Assembly (NCBI GenBank): GCA_013398055.1
Contig: VZRS01001709.1
Location: 648,296-712,295, forward strand
Source: Ifrita kowaldi
Taxonomy: Eukaryota > Chordata > Aves > Passeriformes > Cinclosomatidae
Direction: 5' to 3'
DNA length: 64,000 nucleotides
Part shown: positions 1-14,800 of the stretch, one piece after another
Numbering within the stretch: the stretch's first letter is position 1
How the letters are laid out: every line of letters starts with the position of its first letter
Notes under the pieces: model-generated
Seen by the model: the letters and a program-made list of their open reading frames with translations, nothing else
Databases searched by the model: none
What the model was told of the DNA's origin: nothing
Made by a program: the position numbers and the translations under genes

Positions 1-3000
1 ATGGTGGTGAGGGGACTCCTAAAGATGCTCTGTTAAATCCCTGCCTTGAATAAGACCTTTCAAAGATCTGGGCCTGCTTCTTTCGCTCCAGCTGTTTTTC
101 ATATTCTCCAAAACAGTATTTTTGATAAATATGCCATGTCCTTTTTGTTAAAAAGACATATTTCAATTTTCATCTGACTCATGGCGAGATGTTTCTTTTG
201 GTCTCCCTTCACATCTTTTCTGTAACTGTTTTTAATCATTCCTAGCAGAATGGGTGAATCCCTTCTCAGCCTTTCCTTCATGAGCTCCCAGGGGCCTTTG
301 TCGTGAGTTTTTCCTCCTTCACCAGCTCTGTCCTTGCTTGCAGGGCACCCTCCTGCAAATCCCGGGATTGCTGGGTATCAGCCACTGTGGGTGTTGTTCC
401 TGTATTGAAAGGGAAAATATTTAGCAGCCAGTAAAGTGTTCACTGGTGGAAAGCTACAGCATCTGCAACCCTCGGTTGTGTTTATGTTAGCAATTTCAAT
501 ATCTTTGCCGTAATAACAGTAATTTAAACAGGTACTGTTGACTGAAGGGCAATTAGGGATTGTTGAATTTTGCATTTCCCTAATACTCACCACAAGCTGC
601 CACTGAGCCCCACTCTGCTGGTATTTATAGAGCTACGACTGAGCGGCTCCTTTGAAGTCAGAGGCAGCAGAGGGACGTGGAGCCTGCGGAGTGCTGGGAA
701 TGGCCCCCGGCCCGGCTCCCCAGCCACGGGCCCTGATGCTGGACGTGGTCACAGAGGTTTGAGGTTTTTTCCTTCTACAGAGATTCCTTCACAGCTGCTC
801 TTCCCGACAGCCTGATTTATGCCCTGGGATTTATGGAGCTGAACAAATGATTATAGAAGAGCTATGTGTTTTATTACACAGGGACCAATTTTCCCAAGCC
901 AGAGGGCAAATCCTCTCTTCTCTACCTGTATTCTGGTTGTGCAGCTGCTGTGCATCCTCTTTGATAGTCTGAAAGCTGCAGATTAGGGGATTCAGGGGGC
1001 CAGAGGAGTAATTTATCCTCCTTTGCAGCCCAGGAGTGCAGTAGGTGTTACTGCGGTTTGCCACCGGCTGTGACCTTGCTGGGGGATGCAGCAGGGTATG
1101 GGGGGGCCATGTCCAGCAGAGCACAAGGGGAAGCAAGTTTTTCAAAATGGGAATTGGAGGAATTTTGTTTTAATTTACGTTTATTGGGTGTTTGGTCTCA
1201 AAGCTCATTGCAGGAGGGAAGCTGAGCACTTACCTCCATCTCCATGAGCTACTTCAGTAGTCCAGGATCCACATCAGCACTGCCAGAGGTAATGATGTGA
1301 GTTAAAAGCGTTGCCTACTCCTCCTCTCTCCCAGGCATTCCGTAGCGGTAGGCTTGCACTGATGTTGCCAAGTGTGAGATCTGACCCACAGGAGCTTCAC
1401 TGGTGCTGTCCAACAAGCCAGAGGAGACCTGGCTGGACTCTGGGATTCTGGCGCTCCGCAATCAAGAGATGCAGATTTCCACGTTTGAACCAAGCCCATC
1501 GAGCCTGGAGCATTGCCAGCACCACAGAGTTGCTGTTTCCATGGAGGCAGCTGTGAAAGCAGATTTTTCCTTTTAAAGGAAGGCAGAGCATGGGACAAAG
1601 CACATGTACTCTAATGGGGTGGAAGTCCTTTACCAGAAAGTGAACCCCTTTAATTGCTCCTGCATAAATGAGATGTTCCTGAGGCCATGGATGGAGATGG
1701 GGTGTTACTGATCTTGTAAAGTCTTGCTTCCATGGGAAAAGAGAGAGGGGTAAAGAGCTGAGCCCAAAGGAGTTTTATGGATTTGTGAAGAGAGCTGACG
1801 GGTCTGTGTCTAATTAACTCAATTCTGAGTGATCAGGCTGCTGGGAGAAATACAGAGGGCAGATGCAGCAGAGGGGACCTGCAGCTGCTGCCACACTAAT
1901 TGTGCTACCATCCCTTCACCTCATGGCTGATCAGATCCTCCTCCCTGCCCTTCAAGAGCTGCTGCGCTGCCTTTCCTCTTCAATACAGAATCAAGTCAAA
2001 GCTACTCGATTGATTCAACTCCTTCTCACCTGGCCTCTCCTCCCTTGCTCAGTTTTCTATTGCATCTGTCCCCTCTGGCTCAGCCTCCCCTCCTCCAGGA
2101 GCCACTCACATTGATTTCTCCGTGCTGCTCTTGTCTTCCCAGAGAAACCCAACATGATTCCTGTGTTTGTGCCTCCTGCCCTGCCCTCACTGCTCCTGCA
2201 GTTCCCACTGCAGGCCCCTCTCTTCCCTACCACCCTGCTGACCTGTGCTGGTTTCCCTGTAGGGATTGTCTCTTCCTTGCATCCTTATTACAGGCACATG
2301 CACAAGTGTTTTTCACTTTTTCTTCAGTGCTGGGAGCACCCTTCCTTGCAATTGCTGTCTTGGCAGGGAGATGGAAATTGATGCTTTTGCTGTCTGGGGG
2401 ATGTCACGGCGTGGTGGTGGCTTCTCACCTGCCCAGTGAAAAAGAGCTTGGTGCTGGTAAAGCACAGAAAAAAGCTCAACAGTGCTGGCTCTGGGAGGGG
2501 ATAAGGCTGCTTTTCCTGATTCCTGATTCAGCAGGATAGATAGTGTTTAACATACAGAAGGCCTTTCCACAAAGATCAGGCACACCGCGGAGCGGATGGA
2601 TCATGGGGCGAGGAGGAAGGCGGCAGCGGGAAGCAGATGGGCAGCACAGTGTGGGGCTTTCCATGGCATTTGCTGCTTTGCTGTAGGAAGCTCAGAAAGG
2701 AGTTGCAGTAGGACCAAAGAAAGAGGGAAAATAGATTGAAATCCATCAATATTCAGAAGAGCAGACAAAACAAATACATTGACCTAAATGACCAGTGGTG
2801 ACTCAGAAGCTTAAGGGAAATATATGTAAATAGTGCCATTAACAGCTCGAGGGCTGTGGGGAAAAGGGGCTGGGGGCAGCTGCTGATTTCTGAAGGAAAA
2901 TGCAAAATAATAGAAATAGTTTCTTTGAGGGTCCACTCTCTTCTGCCCTGTTCTTCCCCACAGAGACTCATTCCAAACGAGACTTGTAAGTTAAAATATT

Positions 3001-6000
3001 CTACCAAAACCAATTCAAGCACCACTGCCTTCCTTGGAGGAGAGTGTTTCATAAAGCTAATTTGGAGAATAATTCCATCTGAATCATTTCCACGTGATGC
3101 ATCCATATGAAATGCAGACTGATTGCAATTTCTGCCTGTGTTTCTCCCAGCTGAAAGCAAGCTGACCTGCAGGTTTTTGTTTTGGTGCATCTATAGGAAA
3201 ATTTTGCTTTGCTGGCCTATTGTAATTTTTTTTCCTTATTCCAGATTTTTTAAAATAAACAGAAGGGATTAACTGGAGTGGAAGGCTTAATTGACCTCTT
3301 TCAAACAAATCTCTTCCCTAGAGAAGCTTGAATTAAACCCCCACTTTCATTCCTGCAATTTAACTGACTGGTGATATCTCATCTGTAAAACAATGTACTC
3401 TGATTAAGCCTTAATGTCTTAGACTTTCGAAAGCTGATTTTATGGAGATACAGAATTCGTAACACTTGTCCTAAAACCTGGCATGTTAATAATTTATTAA
3501 TATTCTATTCTGGTTGTATCTTTTCCATTTGTATTTGCTCTTTACTCTGTCCTTGTAACCATAGTTTATCTAAATTTCCTACCTAGTCCTTGCAGTGCCC
3601 AAGTTTGCCTCTGTATTGCCTTGTTGTGTATTTATTGATTTCAGTTCATGATTACTTTAAGGAAAATCCTTTTTATCTGCTCCCATGAGGAATTTTCTGT
3701 TGAGGGTAGTTCTTAGATCTTGTATTATTTTGCAGCAAACATTGCGAGTCAAAAAGGGAGAGGGGGATAAATTTGTTTTTGATAACCTGGGGTGGCAATG
3801 TAAGTAGGGACAGAACTGGTGATGAAGGTGGGTTTGAGATGAAGTGTGGAATGTTATTTTTCATAAGCAGGGAATGAAGGAGTGGTGTGGAAAGGATAGG
3901 CAGCAGCTGATGGAATTAGTCCTTTGGGAGGCAGCCCCAGCTGAGCACATGGAGCAGAAGCATGGCAAAACTGAGAGCCCAGGAAAAATGGTGATGTGGA
4001 AGATCTGCAGGGTGTCCTGGCTCTGCTTGGAAAGTGGAAATGGAGAAGGAAGCTACTACTGAGTTCCCTTCGAGTTTTTCAGATTGAAATATGCCTTTAG
4101 CCAAGAGAAAAAACCCTGCAGTTCCTCTTCCCAATCCATAATTCCCTTGCTCTGATTATTACCAAGTGTGGAAGCATTTGCCTCTGCACATGTGATGGAT
4201 GCCAGCGGCACTGGGAAGCTGTCCTTGGAGGGGGGAAAAAAAGAAAAAAGTCTTTTCTTATGCTTGCTGGAACAGAGTTCAGTGGAGCACTTCAGATGCT
4301 CGTGTTCAGATTATTGCCCTTCTCCTTTGCCTTTTCCTCTGAATTAGAAAACTACCTATTAATAAGCTGGTAGGCGAGCAGTGATTTTGCATGTTAAACA
4401 GTGTGATTGCTTCATCCCAGTGGGATTGTGCTCTCTCAGAGTTGGACAGCTGAAAAATACATATATTGGTAATTAAATTAGACTTTATTTACAAATATTG
4501 GCTCAGAGGATTTCCAAGTCGGAAACTTTGATTCCTTTTCCTTTTCTGAGGAGCATAAGCCTTGCTGGATTCCGACCAGATAATGTGAAGCTCATTCTTT
4601 TTCCAGCTTCACAAAATCTTGGCTTAGAAAATACTGATGAAGGGACACTTTGGTTTCCATTGGGAAATGGGAGATAGTGGCAGCAAAGGAGAGGGAGGGA
4701 AGCCGCATCTCCTCTGGCCTCTGTTGCAAAGAAAGAGAGCAGGAAATAGTCTTCCTTAAATAAAGTCAGCTGTGTCCCCCCTCCCCTGCTCTTGGGTGTG
4801 CTGCCACCAGGGAGGGTTATTTTACCAGTTCTTCCCATTTTCAGGAGAGGGAAACAGAGAAAAAAGTGGCTATTTCTTGGGTCAGAGTTCTCCCCCTGAG
4901 GCCAACAGCAGTTGCATCAGGACCCAAATGATGCTCCAGAAAGCCCAAGACTGAGATGACACAGCTCTGCAGTGGGGAAAAGACAGATGAGCTCTGAAGA
5001 TGAGTTTGGGGTGATACGAAATGCGCAGCAGCAGGTACCCAGCTCTGCTCTGGGCTTGATTCGTGATCCAGGTGCTCAGGAGTGAGATTTGCCCTAACCA
5101 GGCTGAGAGTGAAATGATAGAGCTCTTAGAATTCTGAAATCTCCTTTGAGTTTTGAAACTCCTTTCCAGTAAGTCAAACCCTGTAAAAGAAGTGTCATGC
5201 CACCCCTGTAAATACACTCTTTTTTTATTTCTCTGTAGATACCCAGCTGCATATTTGATATTCTAAAAACTGAATCCATACCCTGAATGAATTGATATTT
5301 TAAAATGATACCACGGGTAGTTAAAGGCTGCATGGCAGCTCCAGTGCAGATCCAGCTTTTCCAGCCTGAGCCCCTGCTAGTGAGAGAGAAGGAGCTCACA
5401 TGGACTTTGCACTGATTTATTCATATCCCATCTCTTACGTGGGCGAGCTGAGCCTTCAGCTTTTGGCATCCTGAACGTTGGTTACTTGCAAGGACACGCC
5501 ACAAGTAAGAAACACGGGGGGCAAGATGATGTTATTTCCATTTAAAACATTCAGCCTGAGTGTTACAAGGAGAAAGAATAGTTATAATAACACAGCTGAT
5601 TGCTGTCAGAGTACTAAAAGGGAGTTTTATTGGAAAAGGTATTATGCAGCCCACTGTGCTTTGCATAATCATTTTAAAAGCAGTTCAGGACATCTTCCTG
5701 CCTTTATCCTGAAGAAGGTAGAAATAATTTAGAAAGCCAGGATTGTCAGTATGGCTGAGCTCAAGGCTCAGTTACACACACCGGAGTGGGTGCACAGGGT
5801 GCAGATGCAAGGAGTGGAGAGACTGAATTACAGGGGTAGGGTGTAAAAAGATGTTCTGGTCATCCAGCTGCGGTGTCTCAAGCAATTTGAGTTTCATGGC
5901 TGTTCTAAAGTCATCTTTCTGAAACCTTTCTATTGCCCCATGAAGCAAACAGCGAGTCATCTCAGATGCCCACCTAGAGCACAGACAATTTTCAGATCGG

Positions 6001-8924
6001 CTGAAACAGAAAATACCAGGGTATTTATTGAGTCTTATGTCCAACATTTGAGAAAAAGCCTAAATTGACATTTTGGGGGGTTAACTATATCTTAAATAGC
6101 TTTTGAGTTTTACGTGATTCCATATTTAAGTACAAGAGGAAAATGGTGAAAATTAAATGAGAGATTTTGTAGGACAGCATATTTCATTAGAACAGAAACC
6201 ATCGGCTTTTTCTGGTAAGAAAATGTTTCCGTTAGGATCTGAGCTCCTTCTGCACATTTAATTTCCCTCTCAGCCAGCGACTCTGCAGTCCCTTTTTTCC
6301 CGAAGTGCTGACTCTGGCCCCACCACTTGACATAACCACACATGTTCCCTTAATGCATTTTTTTGCAGTCACTTTCCTGGCTCATCTTTTGATTTCCCAG
6401 TTGTATCAGCAGCTTTGTTGGAGTCATTCCGTAACGAAGTGGGGAATGAATGAATTAATGAATCTCCCTGCCTCTGGAAACAGCAGTGAATGCAATCAGA
6501 GTCAGCATGCAGAGATGTCCTTTTCTGTTAATTATTATCTTCTAATTGATGGTGTATTTTTGATGCTGAGCCTTCAAGAAGGACCTGCAATCTAAATATG
6601 CTAAATTTAAATATAGATGTATATATTTAAATATTAACAGAGGGGTTGGAGTCTGGTGGGTCACTGGCACCATTTTACTGAGCAGGATGGGAACCTTGGG
6701 GATCTGTGAGCCATTAACTGCTGAGAGATGATGGCCAAGTTCTTCACCTCTGTGTAGCCTCAGCATCTTGCCCTCAGTGATAAATAAGATTTATCCGAAA
6801 TTACTTGGAGAAGATCTTGCCTTCTCTCACAAACTCCTTGTTATGATGGTGTTTTCCCATCATAGACAGCCTTGAGAGCTGCTGTAGAATCAGTCAATGC
6901 AGACTGGGGAGCGATGATGCCATGTTGTTCCAGCACAAGTGAAGTGTTTCTTCTGGGAGAGAAGTGGCTTTTTAACATAATTGTCTAAAAGTTAGGGAGC
7001 TGAATCAGCTTGTACACACAGTCACATGGCAGCTTCTCATGGTGTTTCCAGAGCAAGATTTCTGGGAGTCATCTTAGCTGCTCACTTACTCACCTGGCAA
7101 ACTCTTTTCCTTCTTTTTTTTTTTTTTTTTTTCCTGAGAGGCTGGAAGTGTCTTTTTGGACCATTTTAGATTAAACCCCTCATCCTGGAGAGGGCCTGCA
7201 GAGGCCCTTCCCAGAAACAGGGTATGGATGGGCCTGGCAAAATGTAGTGATTCACGTGTGTGCATCCTTCCTCGGAAGGAAGGGATGGGAGCCACCTCCT
7301 GTAGCAGCAGCATCTCTTGGAGGATGACAGTGGTGGCCATCTGAGACCTCTCCAGTTGTTCAAAACCTTCCTGCAGTCAAAAAACATTTCTATTTTTGGT
7401 ATTTAAAAGGTGGAAAACAATAAAAACCTCACAGTAGCATTCATCTTTCTGGATTTGCGCTGATTGCCCAGAGGTAAAAATGTGTGGGTTCTTTCATTCA
7501 GTTTACTGTAGTTTTTGTTTGTTTTTCTGTGGCTGGTCTGAAAACTTTCATATCAGGCATAAAGAGTCTCCATTACCTCCCAGTTAGAGAGCAGGTGAGA
7601 CCCATCAATTCCAAACTGCTGTCTGAAGGTGGGAAAACACAAAGTCTGCATGGCAGGGTCGCTTAGCTCTGAAAAAAAAGCAATGGTGAGGAATTCCTCG
7701 GGTGCAATTATTGATTGCTGGGGATGATCCAGAGGGAGGAGGACTGAGCAGACACCGCTTTATAAACATTCCATGTTCTGTATAAAGAGCTTATGGTAAA
7801 CCCTCTGAAGGAGGTAATAAATAGTAAGCTCTAGAAACCCTTCAAGGGATCAATTCTCATTTTTAATGTGGAAACAGAGTATGGCCTGACAGCAACTCAA
7901 TAGGTAATAGGATAAGAATTGACTTTCAGACCAGTTTTCCAGCACAATGCAGAGTGGAAAAAAAAAAAAAGACAAGAAAATAATGTAAGGAATAAAAATT
8001 TAAGGTAGACTCTACACATTTGTGATTTATTGTAGACTTTGGCAATATTTTCCCTTCAATTACGTTACAGCAATGCAGAGTAAAACCAGACAGAAAGGTA
8101 GGGAACCTGCAGTGATAACAACAGGCATGATTTTCATCTTGCAGGCACTTGCTGTGGATACATTTATCTATAGATACGTTTGTTTGCATTTTAAAGGTAT
8201 TTTGACATACCAGATAAACTGATTTTGCACCATTTCTTGGCAAACACGGGTCAGATCCTGTGTTTCATCCTAAGGAATATTCTTATGAGAGGCTTGCCAT
8301 TAATAATGAATGAATAATGAAGCATCTGTTGCTGTTGATCATTCATTGGAAAGCAACCTTTTTTTTACAAATGTTATGGTAATAGAGCAATTCCTCAGAG
8401 CCAGCACAGCCTGTGCTGTTTTAGAAGTAAAATAAGAAATGCAGTGAATATTACTGTCGGAAAATGGAGTGTGTTGAATGCAAACATCCCAGTGAGGAGT
8501 TGTGGCAGGAGGTCGATTCCAGAGCCCCAGTGTCATTACCTTGTTTCAGTGGCTGGTGATGCTGTCACAGGGGTGTGTCCCCGTTCAGTCCCATTCGTAT
8601 TTGTCACTGTGACACTCTCTGGGGGCTGTAAAATCATCTGTGCTGGGGCAGGCACCCTCCTGGAGCCCCTCCTTGATGCAGTTTTGATGTGTTTGTGGAT
8701 GCAACCAGCTCTGGATGCAGCCAGCTCAAGATGAGTTGGTTTCTAGACCTAGAAAACATTTTGCCTCCTTTTTTTTTCAGTAAAAGCTGTTCTTTAAAAA
8801 TTCTCAGAATACATCCACAGTAATTACAGGCACTTGTGAGAAACCATGCAGTCCTGGGATACGTCACTCAGGGAGCTGTGGAAAAGCCCTACTGCAGCCT
8901 GCCATGCTTTGGTCACTGTTGAGG

Positions 8925-9335
8925 TCACACTGATGATGCTGCACCTCAAGCACTGTGTTCAGTTTAGGGCCCCTCACTTCACAAAGGACATTGCCGGGGA
9001 AGGCTCTGGAAAACCTGTCCTAGGAGGAGTGGCTGAGGCACCTGGCATGGCTGGGAGGGCTTTATTGCTCCTACAGCTACCCAAAAGGAGTTTGTAGTGA
9101 GGTGGGGTTGGTCTCTTCTGCTGTATCTCAGCTGAGAGGACGTGAGGAAGTGGCCTTAAACTGCACCCGGGGAGGTTCAGATTAAGTATTTGAAAAAATG
9201 TTTTCACTGAAAGAATGGTCAGGCATTGGAATAAGCTGCCCAGGGAGGTGGTGGAGTCATCACCTCTGGAAGTGTTGGTTGGACTAGATGGTTTTGAAGG
9301 TCTCTTCCAGCCTTCATTCTGTGATTCTGTAGCTT
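8925..9335 (+). mobile_element. CR1 LINE 3' end, truncated
   Basis: Recognisable CR1 consensus pieces appear in order: CACTGTGTTCAGTTTAGGGC, CCCCTCACTTCAC...AAGGACATTG, GAGGAGTGGCTGAGG, TTGTAGTGAGGTGGGGTTGG, TTCACTGAAAGAATGGTCAG, GCATTGGAATAAGCTGCCCA, GGGAGGTGGTGGAGTCA and a tail TTCATTCTGTGATTCTGTAG. It is 5'-truncated and has internal deletions, as is typical for CR1. No open reading frame survives. Confidence 0.85.
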
Positions 9336-11795
9336 TGCAGCTACCATCAAGTGTTGGGGAGGAAGCTCAGTTTGAGAAAGTTAAAACTAAAGCTTTACAT
9401 GCAAACCCAAGATGTTTTAGTGTTCCCTGTGCTGTACTACTAGTTGGGGCCAGTCCATCTCTTTTGCTGGGGCTTTGCCAGCAGATCCCCCTGAGGATAT
9501 GGCCCAAAATGTAAAGAAGGTGTAACCTGGGGCAGGATTGGTAAGAGCAATTTTCCAAGTGTTTTTCAAGCACTTTGCTAAGTCTTTTGATAAATTCAGA
9601 ATTTCATATTCTTGCAGTTCTTATTGTGCAGTTACCCCATCCTATAGGAATGTCCATATTTACTAAAATTCAGAATTACACAATACTGTTTCACAGTTCT
9701 GGTTTTGATATTTTCTGCAGGTTTGTCTGATCTTTCTGCTCACTTTGTCTTCTCTGCTGATGTAGCATCACTTTCATTCTTGATAGTATTTCCTTTTACT
9801 GATTTTTTTTTCTGATTGAAAACACAGAAATAGAGTACCTGCATTCTTTAGTATAGAACAGTATAGAACTGTCTTTAAAAAGTGCTAGTATCAACTCAGA
9901 AAAAAATAATATACAGTAGAAGTTCCAGAAGTAACTTGAGACTCAGGCTGTCTCATTTAATGGGTGCCTCGTTTAATCCCCTCTCCCTGTGGATGTCCAG
10001 CATTTCCTAACAAAGTTAATACCATTAATTATCTCAGGCTGAGCACCCAGAGGACTATTTGCTTCTGCAAATCTGGAATCTTTTCACTTGCTAGGGATAG
10101 AAGTTATTTGAGTTACCTCCAGGGGTTCAGGGGGCTGAGGGGGGGTTTCCTCTTTAATCTGCCCAGAGCTGTTGCAGACTAATTCCCTGCACGAGCCTCC
10201 GTCTCCACGTTGCTATTTATGTGTGCATGTGTATAAGATAATAGAGAGTGACTGACTACAATATATGCATTTAAGCTACTCAGCTGAAAATTACTGAGCA
10301 TTAAAATCCACTGGGAATCACAAGACTTCTAAATTAGGAAAGCACATGTCAGTCAGTGTGTGGAAATGAGTCCTCGTACAAGAGTAGCTTTCAATAAGAA
10401 GAATGAGTATTGTTCCCTGGAGTACATCAATCCTAGTTTGGCCACTCTGTACCAGCTTTTACTATTTCTCTGGAAGCATACATTGGCTTTTGTTATTATT
10501 TTTTTCTATCTTTTGTTCCGTTGTGCATTTCTATTAGATATGTCTCATGGGCCAGCTATCAAGAGCCACACCGCTGTGCTGTGACAAATGAAGGCATTTT
10601 CAACCATAAACAAGGTATTGTGGGATTGAAAAGAGCCGTGGACAATGACAAGTCCTGGACTCTTTGTAATTGTTCAAATGTATTTTTATTGTATTGCGCA
10701 GTGACACAGAAACTCTGAGAAATTGGCTGATTTGACCTAAGGTTGAAATGAGCAGAATGCTGCAGGGTAAATGAGGGGCTTTGGGAAAGAGGCATTTTTG
10801 TTGCTCTAGTCCATCAGTACATGTCTTTCCATGATTAAGGCATGTATTTTAATAGTGGTTAAATGACTTACAAGACCGTCCCGTATCAAAAAAATACCAG
10901 ACACCTTGAAAATCCATGATAGTAAGTTGAATCCTATTGATCATCAAGCTTTTCATTCTAAAACTCACACAGGCCTGCACTGAAAATGGTATTTCTACAC
11001 TTTGGTTGAACTGAAAAAATACTCTGGAAAAAACTATGTGGTCACAGGTGATTAATTTCTATCAGTACATTATTTGTGTGCAGAAGAGCTTAGCAGAATG
11101 GTAAAAGACTCAAAATGTGAGCTGACTTGGTTTATTCAGGATTTTGTTGCTGCCAGAGGGTCAACGTTTAAAATCCTCATTAGCAGAGTATGTGAGAACA
11201 TTTTCCAAGGTGTTATTTTATTGTTCCCAAATTGAAATGCTCAAATCATAATTAGGAGCAGAGGGATGAGCAGGGATCATGGGAAATGGGGTCTCTCATT
11301 AGACAGGTGAGCCAACCTGGTATTCACCTGCATGGGGTGTTGTTCATTCCCATGACAAAACCAAAAACCTTGTAGCTAAAGAAGTAATGAGATCTCCCTC
11401 TAGATAAACCCAGTAAATGAATAAATAAATACAAGACAGGATTCACCTACCTCTGGTTTGAGGTGCTCTGTGGGCAGCTGCCCCCTGGTTCCTGGGTGTC
11501 TCCCAATTGTTTCCTTCCTATCCATCCAGAATGATACTCTGGGAGTTAGGAAGGTATTTAGGACTATTGTATCTGGAAAGTCAAACAGGATTTCTCCTTT
11601 TGTCACAGTAGTGTGTCAGGCCTGACCTGAAACCAGTGTGGTTTTCAAGAGTCTTTCCATGAACTTTGTTGCCTTCTCGTTCAGTTCACTCTGCTTTTCC
11701 AGGTATAGCTTCTGGTTTTATCTCCTGAAAAATAGGGTAGTGCTCTCTGTCTTTTCAGTTAAAAATAGAGATAAATTCTTCTTAAAAATGTATGC

Positions 11796-11856
11796 CTGCA
11801 GTCAGAGCATGCTGCTTTTTTTTTTTTTACAGAAGAAACTCATGCTCTGACTGCAG
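11796..11856. repeat. Perfect 16-bp inverted repeat with 29-base spacer
   Basis: The left arm CTGCAGTCAGAGCATG (11796-11811) is the exact reverse complement of the right arm at 11841-11856. The spacer contains a T-run. It could fold as a hairpin. It does not look like a known transposon terminus, and no target duplication was recognised. Confidence 0.85.
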
Positions 11857-14800
11857 CCAGCAGCAGAGGGTCCCCACCAAGAAGCTCAGAACCATCCTTA
11901 AACAGGAAGGAAATACAAAACTATTGCTGTTGCTGTTCCTTATTAGAGAAAAAAACCAAACAATTTTCCTCATTTTTAATAGTTTTATTAAATATAGTAA
12001 ATCTATTAAGTTTATTTTAGGTATAAAAATACATAGATATGTGTTGGTCTCCTTCCACTTGCCTCAGGAGCAGGAGCTTGCACCAGTGTGAGCCGAAGGA
12101 GAACCAACATCATTTTTACCTCTCTCTCACAGAGGAGTGAGGATTTCTCAGCGATTTATGCTGCCATCAGTCCATCCCAGACATTTGCTTTCTCCTGGAG
12201 ATTGAGTTTCAGCCCAGCTCACATTTGTCTGGAGCACTGGCTCTGCAGGCTGCCTTGACACGTTAATTTAATTTGTGCTTCTCAATTCATACTCTCTCAT
12301 TTACGATCAAATATCGGGAAAGGTTACAATTAATCAGAGCGGGGGAACAGAAGCCACCAAAGCTAATGATGTATTACTGCATTTGGGTTGCTCTGGAGGG
12401 GAATAATTGAGGTCCTTGTGTTACAGAAAACTATTATTAATAAGTAAAAATTATCAAAAGAAAGCGACCTGCACCCATCTCCCCATTTTGCAATCTATGT
12501 CTCTGTCAGGTTTCTTTAAAATGAGGTATTTTATTAAAGCTCCTGCCTGTAACCAGGTTTTTTGGCTGTGTGGCTGACCTGGGAGAAAATGTGCTTTTTC
12601 ACAGGACCTTTTCACAGCCTTTGCTGCTGCCCCCCACTTTGGGCTCACAGATGATACTCAGCATGCATGAAGGAAATTTTTAGATGCTAATAACATGCCC
12701 ATCCCCAAGGGAAAAGGGCTCTGCTGCTGCTTGCTCAGCTGAGGAGCCACAGGGAATCCCTGCAGAAAATACAGGCTCACAGGCTTAATGCAGTGTACAC
12801 TTCCTAATTGAAAATGAACTAATTGCTGGTTGTTTGAAAGCAAACACGTTGCTGGGCTGAGGCAGACGGCACAAAGCCCCTCCTGAGGGAATATTTTAAG
12901 CCCAGCTCGTGCTCGAGCAGCAGCGAGGTGCGTGTAGGAAATCCTTGCAGGCATCCCAGGGTGGCTCAGGTGAGCACACACACGATTTCCTGAGGTTAGT
13001 GGGACACTTTATCTGGCTGCTGAAATACCACAGTAAAAAAATAGGGCTTACATAGCTGTAGTATAGAGTCATTAAAAGTTCCACTTCAAAGTAAAAATGC
13101 CCATCTCACTTCATTATTCTAGGTACTAACTTTGTAAGGTTATGGTATGTTTTTATGTGTGGCAGAATTTCACAGACCTTTGCCCAAGGTTCTCTGGGGA
13201 CATCTGGGATGGCAAGGGCCATTGTCACTGCTTAAGGGATGCACTTGGGACTCTTCGGTAGCTTTCAAGATTACAAGACAGGAAAGAGCTTTCCAACTTT
13301 TTTAGTCTTTAAAAGACCAGTTATTTGGAGGGGAAGCAGAAAATGGCTCTGACTTTTTTATTGGGAGCAGAAAATGGGGCAGAGTTAAGCAGAGTTCTCT
13401 CTTATTTAGTAGGTTGACTGGATTACTCTTAGGATATGATAGAAGATACAGAATACTATTAACTTTAGGATTAGAGTAATCCTTTTTTTCCTTTTTATTC
13501 CAATTTGTTCCAAAACTTAATTTGGATTTTACTTGTTGTAAGTGCAAAAATTTGTTCTTCGAGGGCAGTAACATACATCTGGACTTTCAGCTTTTCAGTT
13601 CATCAGTCTGTGAGTGTCCCCTGATGTCAAACACAGGAGAGGGACAACTCATAAAAACCCCAGGATGGGGAGAGTGAACAAATCTTTGAGCTCTGTGTGA
13701 GCTATGAGGTGTGAGCTGGCAGGGCTTTAACTTTTTGTGGGAAAGCTATTGCTGGAAATCCTGTCCTGAGCACAGACCACCATGGAGAGTCTGAATGGGC
13801 TGCCCTGGCACCCAGAATAGTACTGCCACCCTCCTGCTCCAGTGTGGGACTGTAGGATACTTCTTGCTGGAAAAACCCATTTGTTTGTGACTGGGAGGCA
13901 GCACAATGATAGTGCAGTATCTGACAGAGTGGATTTATTTTGCTGGTCCACATCACGCACCTTGCACGGGCATTATCTGAGGGAATTTCCTCTGTGGGCA
14001 CCTGATCTGTCCTTGAAGGACATGGTTAAAATTTGGACCAGCCTGGGAGCCCATGGCACTATGAATTATTGCTGTGCATAGAAAGGAGTGCAGTGCAAAG
14101 GAGCCAGGGCTGGCATAGATCTAGCAGGCAGGGTGTGCTGATTAGCATGTAATTCGATTTGTTAGGCACTACAGTAAACAGCATTAAGAGCAAAAGCAGT
14201 GATTGCTTGTGATAGCACCCTCTCAGCATTGCCTCGTGCCTGCAGCAGCCGGGTGGAGCTGTGTTAGGGCTCCTCAGCAGGCACCAGCAGAGCTGGCACT
14301 GCTCCTTTCTTGGGCAGAGACAAAGAGTAAGACAAATACTGCAATTATAGAAGTGTTTGGGTTGCTGTAGCTACAGAGCACAGCTCTCACATTTCTCCCA
14401 CTATCCCCATTCCCTAGAGGTGCATCCGGGACCAGCACTGCTGTGCGTTGCTCAGGAGAGGTGGTGCAATAGTCTGGATTTCCCCACCAATATTGTGTTT
14501 TCCTCTAGCAAGTGTCATGCCCATCTTTTTTCCAGCATGGCTTTGGCAAAGAAAGTCCCTTATCTCTAATTCTTGTGCCACAATTGGACTGTGGATTGAG
14601 GAGACCTTGGCATGGCAGCCTGGAGCTGAACAGACTGAGCTCCTGGCTCTCCTGCTGAGGAGCAGACTTGCTTTAGGTGTCGTGCTGTCCTGCTTCCGGA
14701 ATTCATTGTTTGCTGTCACTAAAGGACTGCCTCCTTCAGACCTCACATTTACAAGCACAAAATTAACGTGCTGCATCATTTCGGCATAAGAGTGAGGGAA

